A DNA stretch of 64,000 nucleotides from an uncultured Christensenella sp. (GTDB taxonomy: Bacteria > Bacillota > Clostridia > Christensenellales > Borkfalkiaceae). This document shows, piece after piece, positions 52,677-60,909 of the stretch (within the stretch, counting starts at the first letter, position 1; each line of letters begins with the position of its first letter). Below the pieces are notes generated by a model. It searched no databases and was not told the DNA's origin. It saw only the letters and a program-made list of their open reading frames with translations. Where the stretch lies: the NCBI GenBank assembly GCA_910579295.1, contig CAJTTC010000001.1, positions 62,001 through 126,000 on the forward strand. Reading direction: 5' to 3'. The position numbers were made by a program, and so were the translations under genes.

Positions 52677-53291
52677 TTATTTGTTATTGTACTTCACATA
52701 ATAATCGTAATATTTTGTGCCGTCGTGTCCAATAAGCGCCTCTTGCGATTTTACAAATCCCGAATTTTCCAACGCTTTTATACGTTCGGCGGCGGCAGGT
52801 ACGGCTTTCGTAGCGACAATTGTGCAACCGAAAAGTCGGAAGGACGGCGCAACTATCAGCGATAAAATGCTTTCAATCTCCGCGGACTTTTCATAGTCGC
52901 TGCGCAGGTCAAGTCTAAGAAGCCCGCAGTCCGTAAAAAAGTCGTTTTCGTCGCGACGGAATTCCTCTATCGTGCCGATGACGGCGCCTGCGTCTTTATC
53001 TTCGACAGCAAAACGGACGAACCAGCCGTTTTCGTACGCCTGTTTCCAGAAGTCCAACGCCGCGCGCATACGCTCGGGCGTAGTATAATGGAAATCGTCG
53101 CCGTGGCAGTTATCGCTGTTAAACAGGGGTACGGACTTCTCGTCGCTGTAAATCATAAGCAAGTCGTTCAGGTCGCCGTCACGCACCAAACGCAATACAA
53201 ATCTGTCGTTTTGCAAAACGGGACAACTCTCGTAAATATTCACGGAATTATCGCATTCCTTATCGCTGCTCGCCGTTTTATTGTTATCCAT
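52677..53291 (-). CDS. GNAT-family N-acetyltransferase (RimJ-like)
   Basis: A 204-residue protein from ATG 53291, with AGGAGG upstream. RFVLRLVRDGDLNDLLMIYSD at the start, FAVEDKDAGAVIGTIEEF (beta-4 and the acetyl-CoA region), and IVATKAVPAAAERIKALENSGFVKSQ at the end follow the Acetyltransf_3 pattern, though the usual Q/RxxGxG/A P-loop is poorly kept. The acceptor is unknown. It follows a kinase fragment on the same strand by 55 bp. Confidence 0.72.
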   Translation of the reverse strand: MDNNKTASSDKECDNSVNIYESCPVLQNDRFVLRLVRDGDLNDLLMIYSDEKSVPLFNSDNCHGDDFHYTTPERMRAALDFWKQAYENGWFVRFAVEDKDAGAVIGTIEEFRRDENDFFTDCGLLRLDLRSDYEKSAEIESILSLIVAPSFRLFGCTIVATKAVPAAAERIKALENSGFVKSQEALIGHDGTKYYDYYVKYNNK

Positions 53292-53346
53292 AGATATTCC
53301 TCCTGAATTATATTCGATATTTATAGCGCCGCCGCGCTTTAAAGTA

Positions 53347-53577
53347 TTATTCGGAATGTCCTTTGACGTAATCAAGAAATTCGGGAGTTTTAGACCAATA
53401 CTTAATCCCCCTCTTGTTGCCGAACTGATAGTAAGCGCAGGGCTCGTGATAAATTTGCTTCAAGACGTACTTCTTTTCACCGTCGTCGGCAAGATAGGAA
53501 TATCCGCCCTTGCCCTTCCCCAATAGTTTAACTATATTAAACTCTTTATCGTTGACAACTAATTTCTTATTGTCCAT
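53347..53577 (-). pseudogene. Truncated protein-kinase-like N-lobe
   Basis: A 76-residue reading frame. It has a Gly-rich loop (LLGKGKGGYSYLA) and a VLKQI strand with the ATP-binding Lys (residue about 40), then HEPCAYYQFGNK. These are the first elements of a kinase N-lobe, but the catalytic loop and DFG are absent because a stop follows within 30 codons. It may be the remnant of a deleted kinase gene or a very short regulatory protein. Promoter and ribosome binding site (GAGG) are intact. The remaining kinase is not found in the next 700 bp. Confidence 0.55.
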
Positions 53578-53681
53578 AATTACCTCTTGTAACGCTATGC
53601 CTTATTATAGCATAAATAAAACCGCATTTCAAGGGCTGTCGGGCAAGTTTTTACCCGTCCGTTATTTTATTCAAAAATGTC

Positions 53682-53710
53682 TTGCATAAGCGCTTTTAAA
53701 AGAGTATAAT
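53682..53710 (+). promoter_or_regulatory. Promoter of the DUF5104 lipoprotein gene
   Basis: TTGCAT (53682-53687), 17-nt spacer, TATAAT (53705-53710), 21 nt before ATG 53731 with GGGAGGAG between. Confidence 0.7.
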
Positions 53711-53730
53711 TTGATTAAGGGAGGAGCAAT

Positions 53731-54711
53731 ATGAAGAAGCGCATATTATTTTCGCTTGCAACTGTTTTTTGTTTACTGTTGACTGTCGTTTTTGCCGGAT
53801 GCAACATATTGTTCGGTGAAAACAATATATCTTCGGTGAGAGAGCGCGTAAATAAACGCCGTTACGAAATGTCCGAAACGTTTATCTCTGCATATAAAGA
53901 GAAAAACGCGGAGCCGATAAAAGCGTTAATGTGTCCTATGTCGCAAGAGCTCAGCGACCTTGACGGGCAAATAATAAATTCCTTTTCTTTTATGGAAGGC
54001 AATATAAAGTCTTACAAAATTTCGGGAGATATTGGCGGCGAAGGTTATTCAAATGACTATGGCACAGTAACCGAATACGACTATTACAACGATATTTACA
54101 TAACGACCGATACGGGTAGACAATATCGGCTTTGGTTTCACGACAGGTATATTACAGACGAACGCATTAAGGGTGTTACGCAATACGGCATAGCTGAAAA
54201 CGACAGGGAAGAAATTCAAAGAATACACGTCAGTTGCGGATGGACGTCGCCATACGACAGGGAATGCGGGGTTCTCTCGGCGCAAATAATAAAAGCGCTT
54301 GCAAGCGAAGACTCTGATACGCTTAAAACCTTACTCTGCCAACGCGCGGCAAACACGGAAAATATAGACCAAAAAATTCAAGCCGCTTTCAATCTGTTCA
54401 ATGGCAACCCGTTATTCACCGAACGCGAAGACGGAATTTACAGAACGTACGGTGAAGAGGATAAAGGATTCGATTGCCGTGTTTTGGGTTACGATTCGGA
54501 AAAAGATGACGACGGCAATGAAGTGGGTATTTGGGTTTTCGTTTTTATAAATGTAATTTATACGGATACGGGTAACAGATATTCTTTGGACTTTGCCGCA
54601 TACTTATCCAACGAAAATACCGATATTAAGGGCGTTTCTTCTGTTCAACTTGAAGACTTGGACAACGAAACTTCAGTCGTGTTCGGCGAATGGATACACG
54701 AAGAAGACTAA
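53731..54711 (+). CDS. Lipoprotein with two DUF5104-type repeats
   Basis: A 326-residue protein with a signal peptide and lipobox FAGC (Cys24). The mature part holds two copies of a DUF5104-like module: first about 45-150 (SETFISAYKEKNAEPIKALMCP, ...GGEGYSNDYG) and second about 180-310 (AQIIKALASEDSDTLKTLLCQ, ...DTGNRYSLDF). DUF5104 proteins are surface lipoproteins of clostridia with unknown function. Here the duplication within one chain is clear. Confidence 0.75.
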   Translation: MKKRILFSLATVFCLLLTVVFAGCNILFGENNISSVRERVNKRRYEMSETFISAYKEKNAEPIKALMCPMSQELSDLDGQIINSFSFMEGNIKSYKISGDIGGEGYSNDYGTVTEYDYYNDIYITTDTGRQYRLWFHDRYITDERIKGVTQYGIAENDREEIQRIHVSCGWTSPYDRECGVLSAQIIKALASEDSDTLKTLLCQRAANTENIDQKIQAAFNLFNGNPLFTEREDGIYRTYGEEDKGFDCRVLGYDSEKDDDGNEVGIWVFVFINVIYTDTGNRYSLDFAAYLSNENTDIKGVSSVQLEDLDNETSVVFGEWIHEED

Positions 54712-54790
54712 TTCGTTTTCAATACAAAACAGAGGCGGATTAATCTGTTATCTGAATAACGTGCAAAAATAGTTTTTTTTCATAAATAGA

Positions 54791-54827
54791 AGGACGTAAG
54801 CCAAACATAGAGTTCAGCTTACGTCCT
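54791..54827 (+). terminator. Terminator of the DUF5104 gene
   Basis: AGGACGTAAGC and GCTTACGTCCT pair over 11 bp, followed by TTTTT. It lies directly next to the 3' end of the minus-strand tRNA-Ser and may serve both. Confidence 0.75.
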
Positions 54828-54830
54828 TTT

Positions 54831-54918
54831 TGGCGCAGAGAGAGGGATTCGAACCCCCGGACAGTTGCCCGTCAACGGTTTTCAAGACCGCCGCATTCGA
54901 CCGCTCTGCCATCTCTGC
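54831..54918 (-). tRNA. tRNA-Ser (TGA)
   Basis: 88 nt with encoded CCA. The acceptor GCAGAGA pairs with TCTCTGC, discriminator G. Anticodon TGA lies in loop CTTGAAA. A long variable arm (TTGACGGGCAACTGTCC) as expected for class II, and T-loop TTCGAAT. Confidence 0.95.
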
Positions 54919-55060
54919 ATAAATTATGTCAACGCAGAGTATTTTAGCAAAAGACAGTGGCGGTTGTCAAGTTATTTTGCATATACTGAAAGATAATTGC
55001 TACGCGTGTTGTCGGCAAGCTTTTTTATAAATGTGTTGACGTGCGCTTAGCGGCGTTTAT

Positions 55061-55123
55061 TTGTCATAAAATTAATGACAATATAATAAAACTCTTGACA
55101 ATAAATTTTAGAAAGACTATAAT
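55061..55123 (+). promoter_or_regulatory. Promoter with nearby dyad upstream of the 55152 gene
   Basis: TTGACA (55095-55100), 17-nt spacer, TATAAT (55118-55123). Just upstream, TTGTCAT-N7-ATGACAA (55061-55081) is a perfect 7-bp dyad, a possible operator. Confidence 0.6.
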
Positions 55124-55151
55124 AAATATATAAAAAACGAGGAGATATTTT

Positions 55152-55664
55152 ATGGGAAAATCAAAGAAGAAGATTGACGTGTTCAGCATAGTTATTTTCG
55201 CCGTGCTGGTACTCGCCGTCGTAATGGTAATCGTTGGCATTTGTATTGATTGGACGTCGACAACGACTACGTTGTTGGGACATGACAGCGTTTCGTCGAA
55301 CACGCTTGCCGATTGGTCGGAACTCAACGGGAAAACACAGGACGGAATTGACGGCTTCGGCGTTATGTCTGCGTTCGCGTACATAACTCTTGCGCTTACG
55401 GCGCTTACGGCAATCGTGTTTGTTGTTTCCAAGTTTGCTAACGTCAAGGTGTTAAAGTGGGCGCTTGTTGCCGTTTCCCTGTTGCTTGTAATCAGTGCGA
55501 TAGTTGCCATTGCCACGACTTTCAGCTTCGGCGGTAATTTGTCCAATAGCGATTTGGGTCAGATTGCTTCCGGCAAAACGGCTCCTGCGGCGGGCGCATG
55601 GCTGTTGACCGTTTTCGGAATACTCGGCGGTGCGGCAGGCGTTGTCGGCGCTCTTAAAAAATAA
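55152..55664 (+). CDS. Small membrane protein with four helices, unknown
   Basis: A 170-residue protein starting at ATG 55152 behind GAGGAG. Four hydrophobic segments (about 12-34, 74-92, 99-120, 147-166) are seen, with a Thr/Ser-rich outer loop between the first two (CIDWTSTTTTLLG). No family is recognised. Ordinary host-like codon use. Confidence 0.6.
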   Translation: MGKSKKKIDVFSIVIFAVLVLAVVMVIVGICIDWTSTTTTLLGHDSVSSNTLADWSELNGKTQDGIDGFGVMSAFAYITLALTALTAIVFVVSKFANVKVLKWALVAVSLLLVISAIVAIATTFSFGGNLSNSDLGQIASGKTAPAAGAWLLTVFGILGGAAGVVGALKK

Positions 55665-55699
55665 TAAAACCTCAATTAAAAGGGACTGCCTTTACAGTA

Positions 55700-55714
55700 A
55701 TTCCCATAGGGAAT
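55700..55714. repeat. ATTCCC-N3-GGGAAT palindrome (copy A)
   Basis: ATTCCC-ATA-GGGAAT, 15 bp. It lies upstream of the 55918 gene. The partner copy B is at 56569-56583. Confidence 0.65.
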
Positions 55715-55852
55715 ATAATAAGACGCAAATAAAAAGGTTTAGGCATAGCGTTAAGCTGTGCCTTTTCTGTACTTTTTTTCGTGGACGAATTAGGCTACTC
55801 GTAGCCTAGTGAGATATAGATATGTTTTATATAGCACGCAAAATTCAATCGG

Positions 55853-55905
55853 TTGCGTTCTTTCATTTTTCGTGATATAATGATTGTACGATAAACAGTA
55901 ATTTA
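55853..55905 (+). promoter_or_regulatory. Promoter and shared cassette leader of the 55918 gene
   Basis: TTGCGT (55853-55858), 17-nt spacer, TATAAT (55876-55881), then CGATAAACAGTAATTTA (55889-55905), followed by GCGGAG before ATG 55918. Confidence 0.72.
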
Positions 55906-55917
55906 GCGGAGTAAGTT

Positions 55918-56454
55918 ATGAAAGATAAGTCTAACAAAAGAATTTCACCGCTCAGTATAAAGGGTATCATATTGTTTACAATCGTAAATTTAATTTTCAT
56001 ATTTATTGCTACTCTTATGTTTGTAAGCTATTCAGACTGCTTAAAAATTCAAAAGGCAATAGACGGTGGCGTTACGGTAGAAGCAGAAATAGTCTATCTT
56101 CAAAAACATAGCTTATCAAGAGGAACTTATAGCTTGATTTGTCGCTACGTTGACGAAAACGGAATAATATACGAATGCGCTTGCGGAACAGGAGATTACT
56201 ATGACTACACACAAACAGCGTTTGATGAACAACGCATAGGTGAAAAAGTCGAAATTTATATCGGCGAAGTAAGACACGGTAATAAAGGTGTTTGTTGGGC
56301 AGTAAGTTACGGTAAAGATGTAAACGCAAAAACACAGTTGGCTTGGGGAATAGTGTGTGTCTGCTTAATATTTGTTATGTTCGTGCTTTTATCGTTGTAT
56401 CTGCTATGCTTTTACGATAAGTTTCCTTTCACAAAACGAAAGAAATCAGAATAA
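55918..56454 (+). CDS. Two-helix membrane protein, DUF3592-like (cassette gene 2)
   Basis: A 178-residue protein with membrane helices at about 16-38 and 143-168 around an extracytoplasmic domain. That domain has VEAEIVYLQKHS and RYVDENGIIYECACG followed by IGEKVEIYIG, resembling DUF3592. Its AT-rich codon use (AAA, ATA, TTA) departs from nearby genes. Shared flanks: leader CGATAAACAGTAATTTA and 3' flank CTAAATTTTAATGTA (56456-56470). Palindromes A and B lie outside these. Confidence 0.65.
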   Translation: MKDKSNKRISPLSIKGIILFTIVNLIFIFIATLMFVSYSDCLKIQKAIDGGVTVEAEIVYLQKHSLSRGTYSLICRYVDENGIIYECACGTGDYYDYTQTAFDEQRIGEKVEIYIGEVRHGNKGVCWAVSYGKDVNAKTQLAWGIVCVCLIFVMFVLLSLYLLCFYDKFPFTKRKKSE

Positions 56455-56494
56455 GCTAAATTTTAATGTATTTTTCTAAAATAATGCGTATTTA

Positions 56495-56527
56495 AAAAGC
56501 TCTCGAACATATCGTTCGAGAGCTTTT
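56495..56527. terminator. Hairpin terminator behind cassette gene 2
   Basis: AAAAGCTCTCGAAC and GTTCGAGAGCTTTT form a 14-bp stem with a 5-nt loop and T-tract. A closely related CTCTC/GAGAG hairpin follows cassette gene 3. Confidence 0.8.
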
Positions 56528-56568
56528 GTCCTCGCTTGAAAGTGCAACTCTAAAAAATTTAGTTTTTT

Positions 56569-56583
56569 ATTCCCTATGGGAAT
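56569..56583. repeat. ATTCCC-N3-GGGAAT palindrome (copy B)
   Basis: ATTCCC-TAT-GGGAAT, 15 bp, preceded by AGTTTTTT and followed about 30 nt later by GGGGGAAGGTTATT. Confidence 0.65.
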
Positions 56584-56697
56584 TGCGCATTAAGCCTTCT
56601 CCTTTTCTGCGGGGGGAAGGTTATTTTTTTGCCGAGTTTGCTTCTCATAAAAAAATCGGCGGCGGAAAATTCCGTCGCCGATTATGTTTTTGTTTAA

Positions 56698-58587
56698 TTA
56701 AAGGTTGCCGAGCTGTCTGTACATTTTGCTCATAAGCGCGTCGGAAACGATGTTGCGATATCTGTTGATATGAACGAATACCGCAGGGAAGAAGTCGGAG
56801 TTGTCCGCATCAATCACGTAATCGGGAACGCCCTTAACAACGCCCTTGCTCTTCTTGATGAATACTTCGACAAACTCAACCTTTTCGGTATCGGTAAGCG
56901 TATTCATAAATTCGTCGCTCGCGCCGCCATAGATATAGACGGTGGGAGCGGGTTCAGCGGGCTGCTGCTCCTCTACGGGAGCTATGGGGGCGGGATTATA
57001 CGCGCTGTTGTATTCATCGAGATACTCGTTGCTTAACGGTTGCTCGTAAACGGGCTCTTCATAACCGTTCTGACCGTAACCGTTGTCGGCGTAAGCGTTG
57101 GGAGCGTATTCGTTCCCGTAATCGGGTTGCTGATAGCTCTGGTCGACAGGCTGACTGTAATCGGGTTGCCGGTAGTTTTGATCAACGGGCTGATCGTAAC
57201 CCGTCTCCTCATAGACGGGCTGGTCGTATACGGGCTGTTGAATAGCCTCCGTATATTCCGCCGCGGGAGCGGGCTCGCCGTAAACGGGGGTCTCGCTGTA
57301 AGCGACCGTGTCGTCAACAGGGATAACGAAGTCGGGGTCGCCGATAACGAAATCGTTCTGTCCTCCCGTAGCGGGCGCGGGCTGACCTTTCTTTACTCTT
57401 GCGTTGTCGCACGCCGTTCTTGCCGCCGCGTTGATAATTTCTATAAACAGAATTGCTTCAAGCAGATAGAGGTAGAGTCCTGCGGTTATGCCGTCGATAA
57501 AGAACGAAAGCGCGATTATGCCGCCGCCGAATAAGAACGTAAGAATATATCTTACAAGCGCGTACGTGTTCGAGCCTCTGTTGGCGCAAGGTACACGCTT
57601 GTTGTTGTATTTCTTGCCCGTGCCGAGCCCGATAATGTCAACAATAAGGTTGAGTACGGTGAACAGCGAAACGAGAATGAGCAACACGTAAACGACTATC
57701 GTCATAGGATCGGAGCTGAATATCGGAGCGTAGAGCTCTTTTATCGATACAAGAATATTGATGCCGTCGACGCCGAGTTCGCTTAAATTGAGGTCGCTGC
57801 CCAATCCGATAATGAAGCCGAGCTTGTCGCCGCTCTTAATCAGCTGTGAGAGCTCTATGAGATAAGGTTTGAGCGCGTTAATAAACAGCGTGACGTCTAA
57901 AATTGCCATGACGCCGAGAGCCGAAAGCAGAACGGCAAAGGTCTTTGAAACGCCTATGCTACCCTTGGAGGTGATAGACTGGATAATACCCATCAACAGC
58001 GCGCCGCCGAAGGGGATTAAGAAGTTGTAGTCCGTCCACGTCAGCGTGCCTTTGTTTACAAGTCCGTACGTCTTGAAGCCGATATAGCAGGCGGTGACGA
58101 TTATGGTAAGCACTTCCGCCGCAAGCGCGCAGTTGGCGCTTGTGTTTTTCTTTTTACTGCCGAGGAATACGGGAATGCACATTAACAGTGCAAACACGCA
58201 AACTACCGCGTACAGAACGCCGACGAGCGAAATGAAGAAATCGACGAGAGTATCGCAAGGGTATGCCAGGAACCAACCCGTAGGCGCGGGCAATACGGTC
58301 TTCTTTGCAATAAACTCGCACACGTTATTGAACATAGCGGGAATGTATTGCAGCATCATTCTTTGGGTCACTACACTGCCCGTGCCCTCGGACACGCAGT
58401 TAAAAAGCGGAACGAGCAAACCAGCAAGAAGGCAGAGAACGGTGATGAAATAGGTGGTCGTAATGATGACCTTTTTCGTCTTGTTCTTGCTTTTTTCTTT
58501 GGCCTTCTGCTCCTTGTCCCTCTTTTTCTTTTCTGCCGCGGACAATTCCGTCGCTTCGAGCTCCTCAGTTGTTACGTTTTCGTCCAT
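56698..58587 (-). CDS. Large membrane protein with Tyr/Gln/Pro-rich repeat tail
   Basis: A 629-residue protein from ATG 58587 (GGAG upstream). The N-terminus is acidic and then Lys-rich (KKKRDKEQKAKEKSKNK). About eight membrane helices fill residues 40-385. Residues about 430-545 are a low-complexity region of YxxPVY/YDQPV-type repeats (VYDQPVYEETGYDQPVDQ) and end in a small folded C-terminal domain (about 555-629, LTDTEKVEFVEVFIKKSKG). The function is unknown. Tyr-rich cytoplasmic tails of this kind may drive clustering or be phosphorylated, which is speculation. Confidence 0.62.
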   Translation of the reverse strand: MDENVTTEELEATELSAAEKKKRDKEQKAKEKSKNKTKKVIITTTYFITVLCLLAGLLVPLFNCVSEGTGSVVTQRMMLQYIPAMFNNVCEFIAKKTVLPAPTGWFLAYPCDTLVDFFISLVGVLYAVVCVFALLMCIPVFLGSKKKNTSANCALAAEVLTIIVTACYIGFKTYGLVNKGTLTWTDYNFLIPFGGALLMGIIQSITSKGSIGVSKTFAVLLSALGVMAILDVTLFINALKPYLIELSQLIKSGDKLGFIIGLGSDLNLSELGVDGINILVSIKELYAPIFSSDPMTIVVYVLLILVSLFTVLNLIVDIIGLGTGKKYNNKRVPCANRGSNTYALVRYILTFLFGGGIIALSFFIDGITAGLYLYLLEAILFIEIINAAARTACDNARVKKGQPAPATGGQNDFVIGDPDFVIPVDDTVAYSETPVYGEPAPAAEYTEAIQQPVYDQPVYEETGYDQPVDQNYRQPDYSQPVDQSYQQPDYGNEYAPNAYADNGYGQNGYEEPVYEQPLSNEYLDEYNSAYNPAPIAPVEEQQPAEPAPTVYIYGGASDEFMNTLTDTEKVEFVEVFIKKSKGVVKGVPDYVIDADNSDFFPAVFVHINRYRNIVSDALMSKMYRQLGNL

Positions 58588-59091
58588 AAGAATATCTCCA
58601 TAGGTTTATGCGCTTAATAGCGCCCGTAAACCAAAATTTCTAGCTTTATATAATTGTAATACAAATGCAAGCGTATGTCAAGGCGTATAATGGTAATTTG
58701 TTCTAATTTTTTAATTCGCCGCCGTTATTCTGCGCAATAATCAAACGACTTTTTCGGCGATTGCCGGTTAAATCGCTTCCACGCCGCTTTAAACGGCGTC
58801 ATACCGAAAGCAGGTTACCGTCGTTTTTGCGTTGATTGGCGCATATTGGCGGGGCAATTGAATTTTTTGCCACCGTATAAGCGGCGCGAAAGGCTTAAAA
58901 AAGCGCGCGGTTGGCAACACGTAAAAGCTCGCGCACTATAAGTTTTGACATTTTGTCCGATTTAAATTCATTTTTATTGCTCAGCGGTTGAAAATTTTGA
59001 AAAAAGAGTATATAATAATGATAGCGGCAGATAGAAACGCGCCCTGTTAAAGCCTTGCGCGGCGGCTCTTTTTGCCTATTGGAGCGGTAAT
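58588..59091. other. 504-bp intergenic region
   Basis: Apart from the minus-strand leader of the membrane-protein gene it shows no convincing gene. A promoter for the HTH gene (TTGAAA 58988-58993, 17 nt, TATAAT 59011-59016) and a G/C-rich leader (59025-59085, GCGCGGCGGCTCTTTTTGCC) are the only readable signals. A small RNA upstream of 59092 is possible but not supported. Confidence 0.5.
58988..59016 (+). promoter_or_regulatory. Promoter of the HTH-ctpA pair
   Basis: TTGAAA (58988-58993), 17-nt spacer, TATAAT (59011-59016), giving a leader of about 70 nt with TTGGAGCGG before ATG 59092. Confidence 0.7.
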
Positions 59092-59442
59092 ATGCTGAAA
59101 CAAAACGAAAAATTATCGGGCGGAATGTTGCTGTCGGAATTGCTCGACGACGCGGTAAACCGCCGCGTGCCCGAGCTTCCCGCAGGCGCGGAGCTGTCCG
59201 CATATGCGAAGGCGTTCGCAGACGAGGACCTTGTAAAGACGTGCTTCTGTCTGTTTGAAAACGACCTGAACGTCAGCCGCGCGGCGGGGGAACTGTATAT
59301 GCATAGAAATACGCTCATTTACCGCATAGCAAAGCTGAAAAGGCTGACGGGGCTCGACGTATGCAGATTTGCCGACGCCGTTACATTTATTATATTATAC
59401 CGCAGTTATTGCGGGAGGGAAGGAGCAAATGAAAGAAAATAA
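59092..59442 (+). CDS. PucR/CdaR-type C-terminal HTH protein
   Basis: A 116-residue protein. Residues 45-105 match the HTH_30 domain at the end of PucR/CdaR regulators (LVKTCFCLFENDLNVSRAAGELYMHRNTLIYRIAKLKRLTGLD, given here as a region). The sensory half of such regulators is missing, so the protein is a free-standing DNA-binding domain or a truncated gene. It overlaps the protease gene by 14 bp, suggesting a shared operon. Confidence 0.78.
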   Translation: MLKQNEKLSGGMLLSELLDDAVNRRVPELPAGAELSAYAKAFADEDLVKTCFCLFENDLNVSRAAGELYMHRNTLIYRIAKLKRLTGLDVCRFADAVTFIILYRSYCGREGANERK

Positions 59443-60772
59443 AACTACGAGAATTGCCGTTACGGTTATAGTGGCGGTGGCGATTGCTGTGGCGTCGTTT
59501 TTCGGCGGGTTTCTTACAAGCAGGCTTACGCGCAAGAGCGAGGTCGCTTCGTACGAATGGGCTATTAAAACAGTTCAGCAGTACTATTACGAAGATATTC
59601 CTACTCAGGATATCCTCAACGGTTCGTTAAAGGGCTTTGCCGCGCTCTGTCTCGACAGATATTCCGCATACTATACCGCCGAGGAATACGCCGAACTTTT
59701 AAATACCGGCAGCGGCAATATGAGCGGCGTGGGCGTTGCGTATATGTACTTGTCCGAAGGCGTGCACCCTCAGGGAAAGAGCGGCGCATTGGTAGAGTTG
59801 GTTGTCGGCAATTCGCCCGCATATTACGGCGGACTTCAGGCGGGTGAGTTTATGACGGCTGTATACGACTCCGAAAAGAGGGTGGAGATTACCTCCGCCG
59901 ATGCGTTTTCCGACTTTGTAGACGGCAAGGATACGGGCGAAAAATTCACGATTGTAACCGACCTGGGCGAGCACGAGGTTTCCAAGGAGGCGTACCGCGC
60001 AACCTATTGCACAATGGCTACAAACAGCGCGCGGTGGAACGTGACGTACAGCGGCAACCAAATGCAGATAGTCGAGAGCGAGGGCGGAATAAGTTATCTG
60101 CCCGACGGCGCGGCGTATCTGAAACTCGACCAATTCTATGGCGACGCGGCTGACGAAATGGCGGCGCTCATTGAAAAATACAACGCCGAAAACTGCACCT
60201 CGCTCATACTCGATTTGCGCGGAAACGGCGGCGGATACGTCGATGTAATGTGCGATATGTCCGACATATATACGGGGCAATTGCAAAATCGCAACCGCAT
60301 TGCAATGCAGGCTATATATAAGGATGGTTCAAGGGAAACGTTTACGGTGAACGATAAGTATTCGGCTAAATCCGAGCTTGCGGCGGGTACTAAAATCAGC
60401 GTGCTTGCGGACAACGGAACGGCGAGCGCGTCCGAGGCGCTTATAGGCGTGCTGATAGACAACGGGGTTATAAGCTACGGCGATATCTATCTCTCCGACT
60501 TCTCCGACGTGTATTTAAAAGTGACGGGCACGGCTGAAAAGAACTGCCGCTCGTACGGTAAGGGTATAATGCAGACAACGTTCGTGCACCCCTTCACGCA
60601 CGAGGCGTTAAAGCTTACCACGGCGCGCATCTATTGGCCCAAGGGCGAAACGTGCATACACGACGTGGGGCTGACTACCGCAGTCGGCTGTAAGACGGTT
60701 AAGACGGAATGGAGCGTAACGTACGGAGATACACAGCTTGAAAAAGCCGCCGCCGCCATTTACGGAAATTAA
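59429..60772 (+). CDS. S41-family carboxy-terminal processing protease (CtpA-like)
   Basis: A 447-residue protein starting at ATG 59429 (AAGGAG upstream). It has an N-terminal membrane anchor (about 9-30), a PDZ region (VGVAYMYLSEGVHPQGKSGALVELVVGNSPAYYGGLQAGE, as a region), and the S41 catalytic core with LILDLRGNGGGYVDVM, active Ser in NGTASASEALIG and Lys in SYGKGIMQT. Such proteases trim C-termini of secreted or cell-wall proteins. The lone HTH encoded upstream probably controls it. Confidence 0.9.
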   Translation: MKENKTTRIAVTVIVAVAIAVASFFGGFLTSRLTRKSEVASYEWAIKTVQQYYYEDIPTQDILNGSLKGFAALCLDRYSAYYTAEEYAELLNTGSGNMSGVGVAYMYLSEGVHPQGKSGALVELVVGNSPAYYGGLQAGEFMTAVYDSEKRVEITSADAFSDFVDGKDTGEKFTIVTDLGEHEVSKEAYRATYCTMATNSARWNVTYSGNQMQIVESEGGISYLPDGAAYLKLDQFYGDAADEMAALIEKYNAENCTSLILDLRGNGGGYVDVMCDMSDIYTGQLQNRNRIAMQAIYKDGSRETFTVNDKYSAKSELAAGTKISVLADNGTASASEALIGVLIDNGVISYGDIYLSDFSDVYLKVTGTAEKNCRSYGKGIMQTTFVHPFTHEALKLTTARIYWPKGETCIHDVGLTTAVGCKTVKTEWSVTYGDTQLEKAAAAIYGN

Positions 60773-60787
60773 AATTTAACCGAAAAT

Positions 60788-60826
60788 AACAACCTCTCCC
60801 GGATAAACGCACTTCCCATTGGGAAT
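60788..60826 (-). repeat. Cassette end element (copy C): palindrome plus GGGAGAGGTTGTT
   Basis: Read on the minus strand: ATTCCC-AAT-GGGAAG (60826-60812), 11 nt, then GGGAGAGGTTGTT (60800-60788). It is oriented outward from the 60910-61395 gene and mirrored by copy D at 61534-61573. Confidence 0.7.
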
Positions 60827-60843
60827 AAAAAACGAATAACAAT

Positions 60844-60878
60844 AAAGAACTCTCAAACAATTTGTTCGAGAGTTCTTT
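60844..60878 (-). terminator. Hairpin terminator behind cassette gene 3
   Basis: On the minus strand AAAGAACTCTCGAACAAA pairs with TTTGAGAGTTCTTT. Same CTCTC/GAGAG core and same place as the hairpin behind cassette gene 2. Confidence 0.75.
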
Positions 60879-60909
60879 ATGTTTGTAATTAATTAAGCTA
60901 AATTGAAAT

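Noticed and set aside
59025-59091. Small RNA upstream of the HTH gene
   Set aside because: A G/C-rich stretch with a T-run exists, but it lies within the leader of the HTH gene and shows no defined fold.
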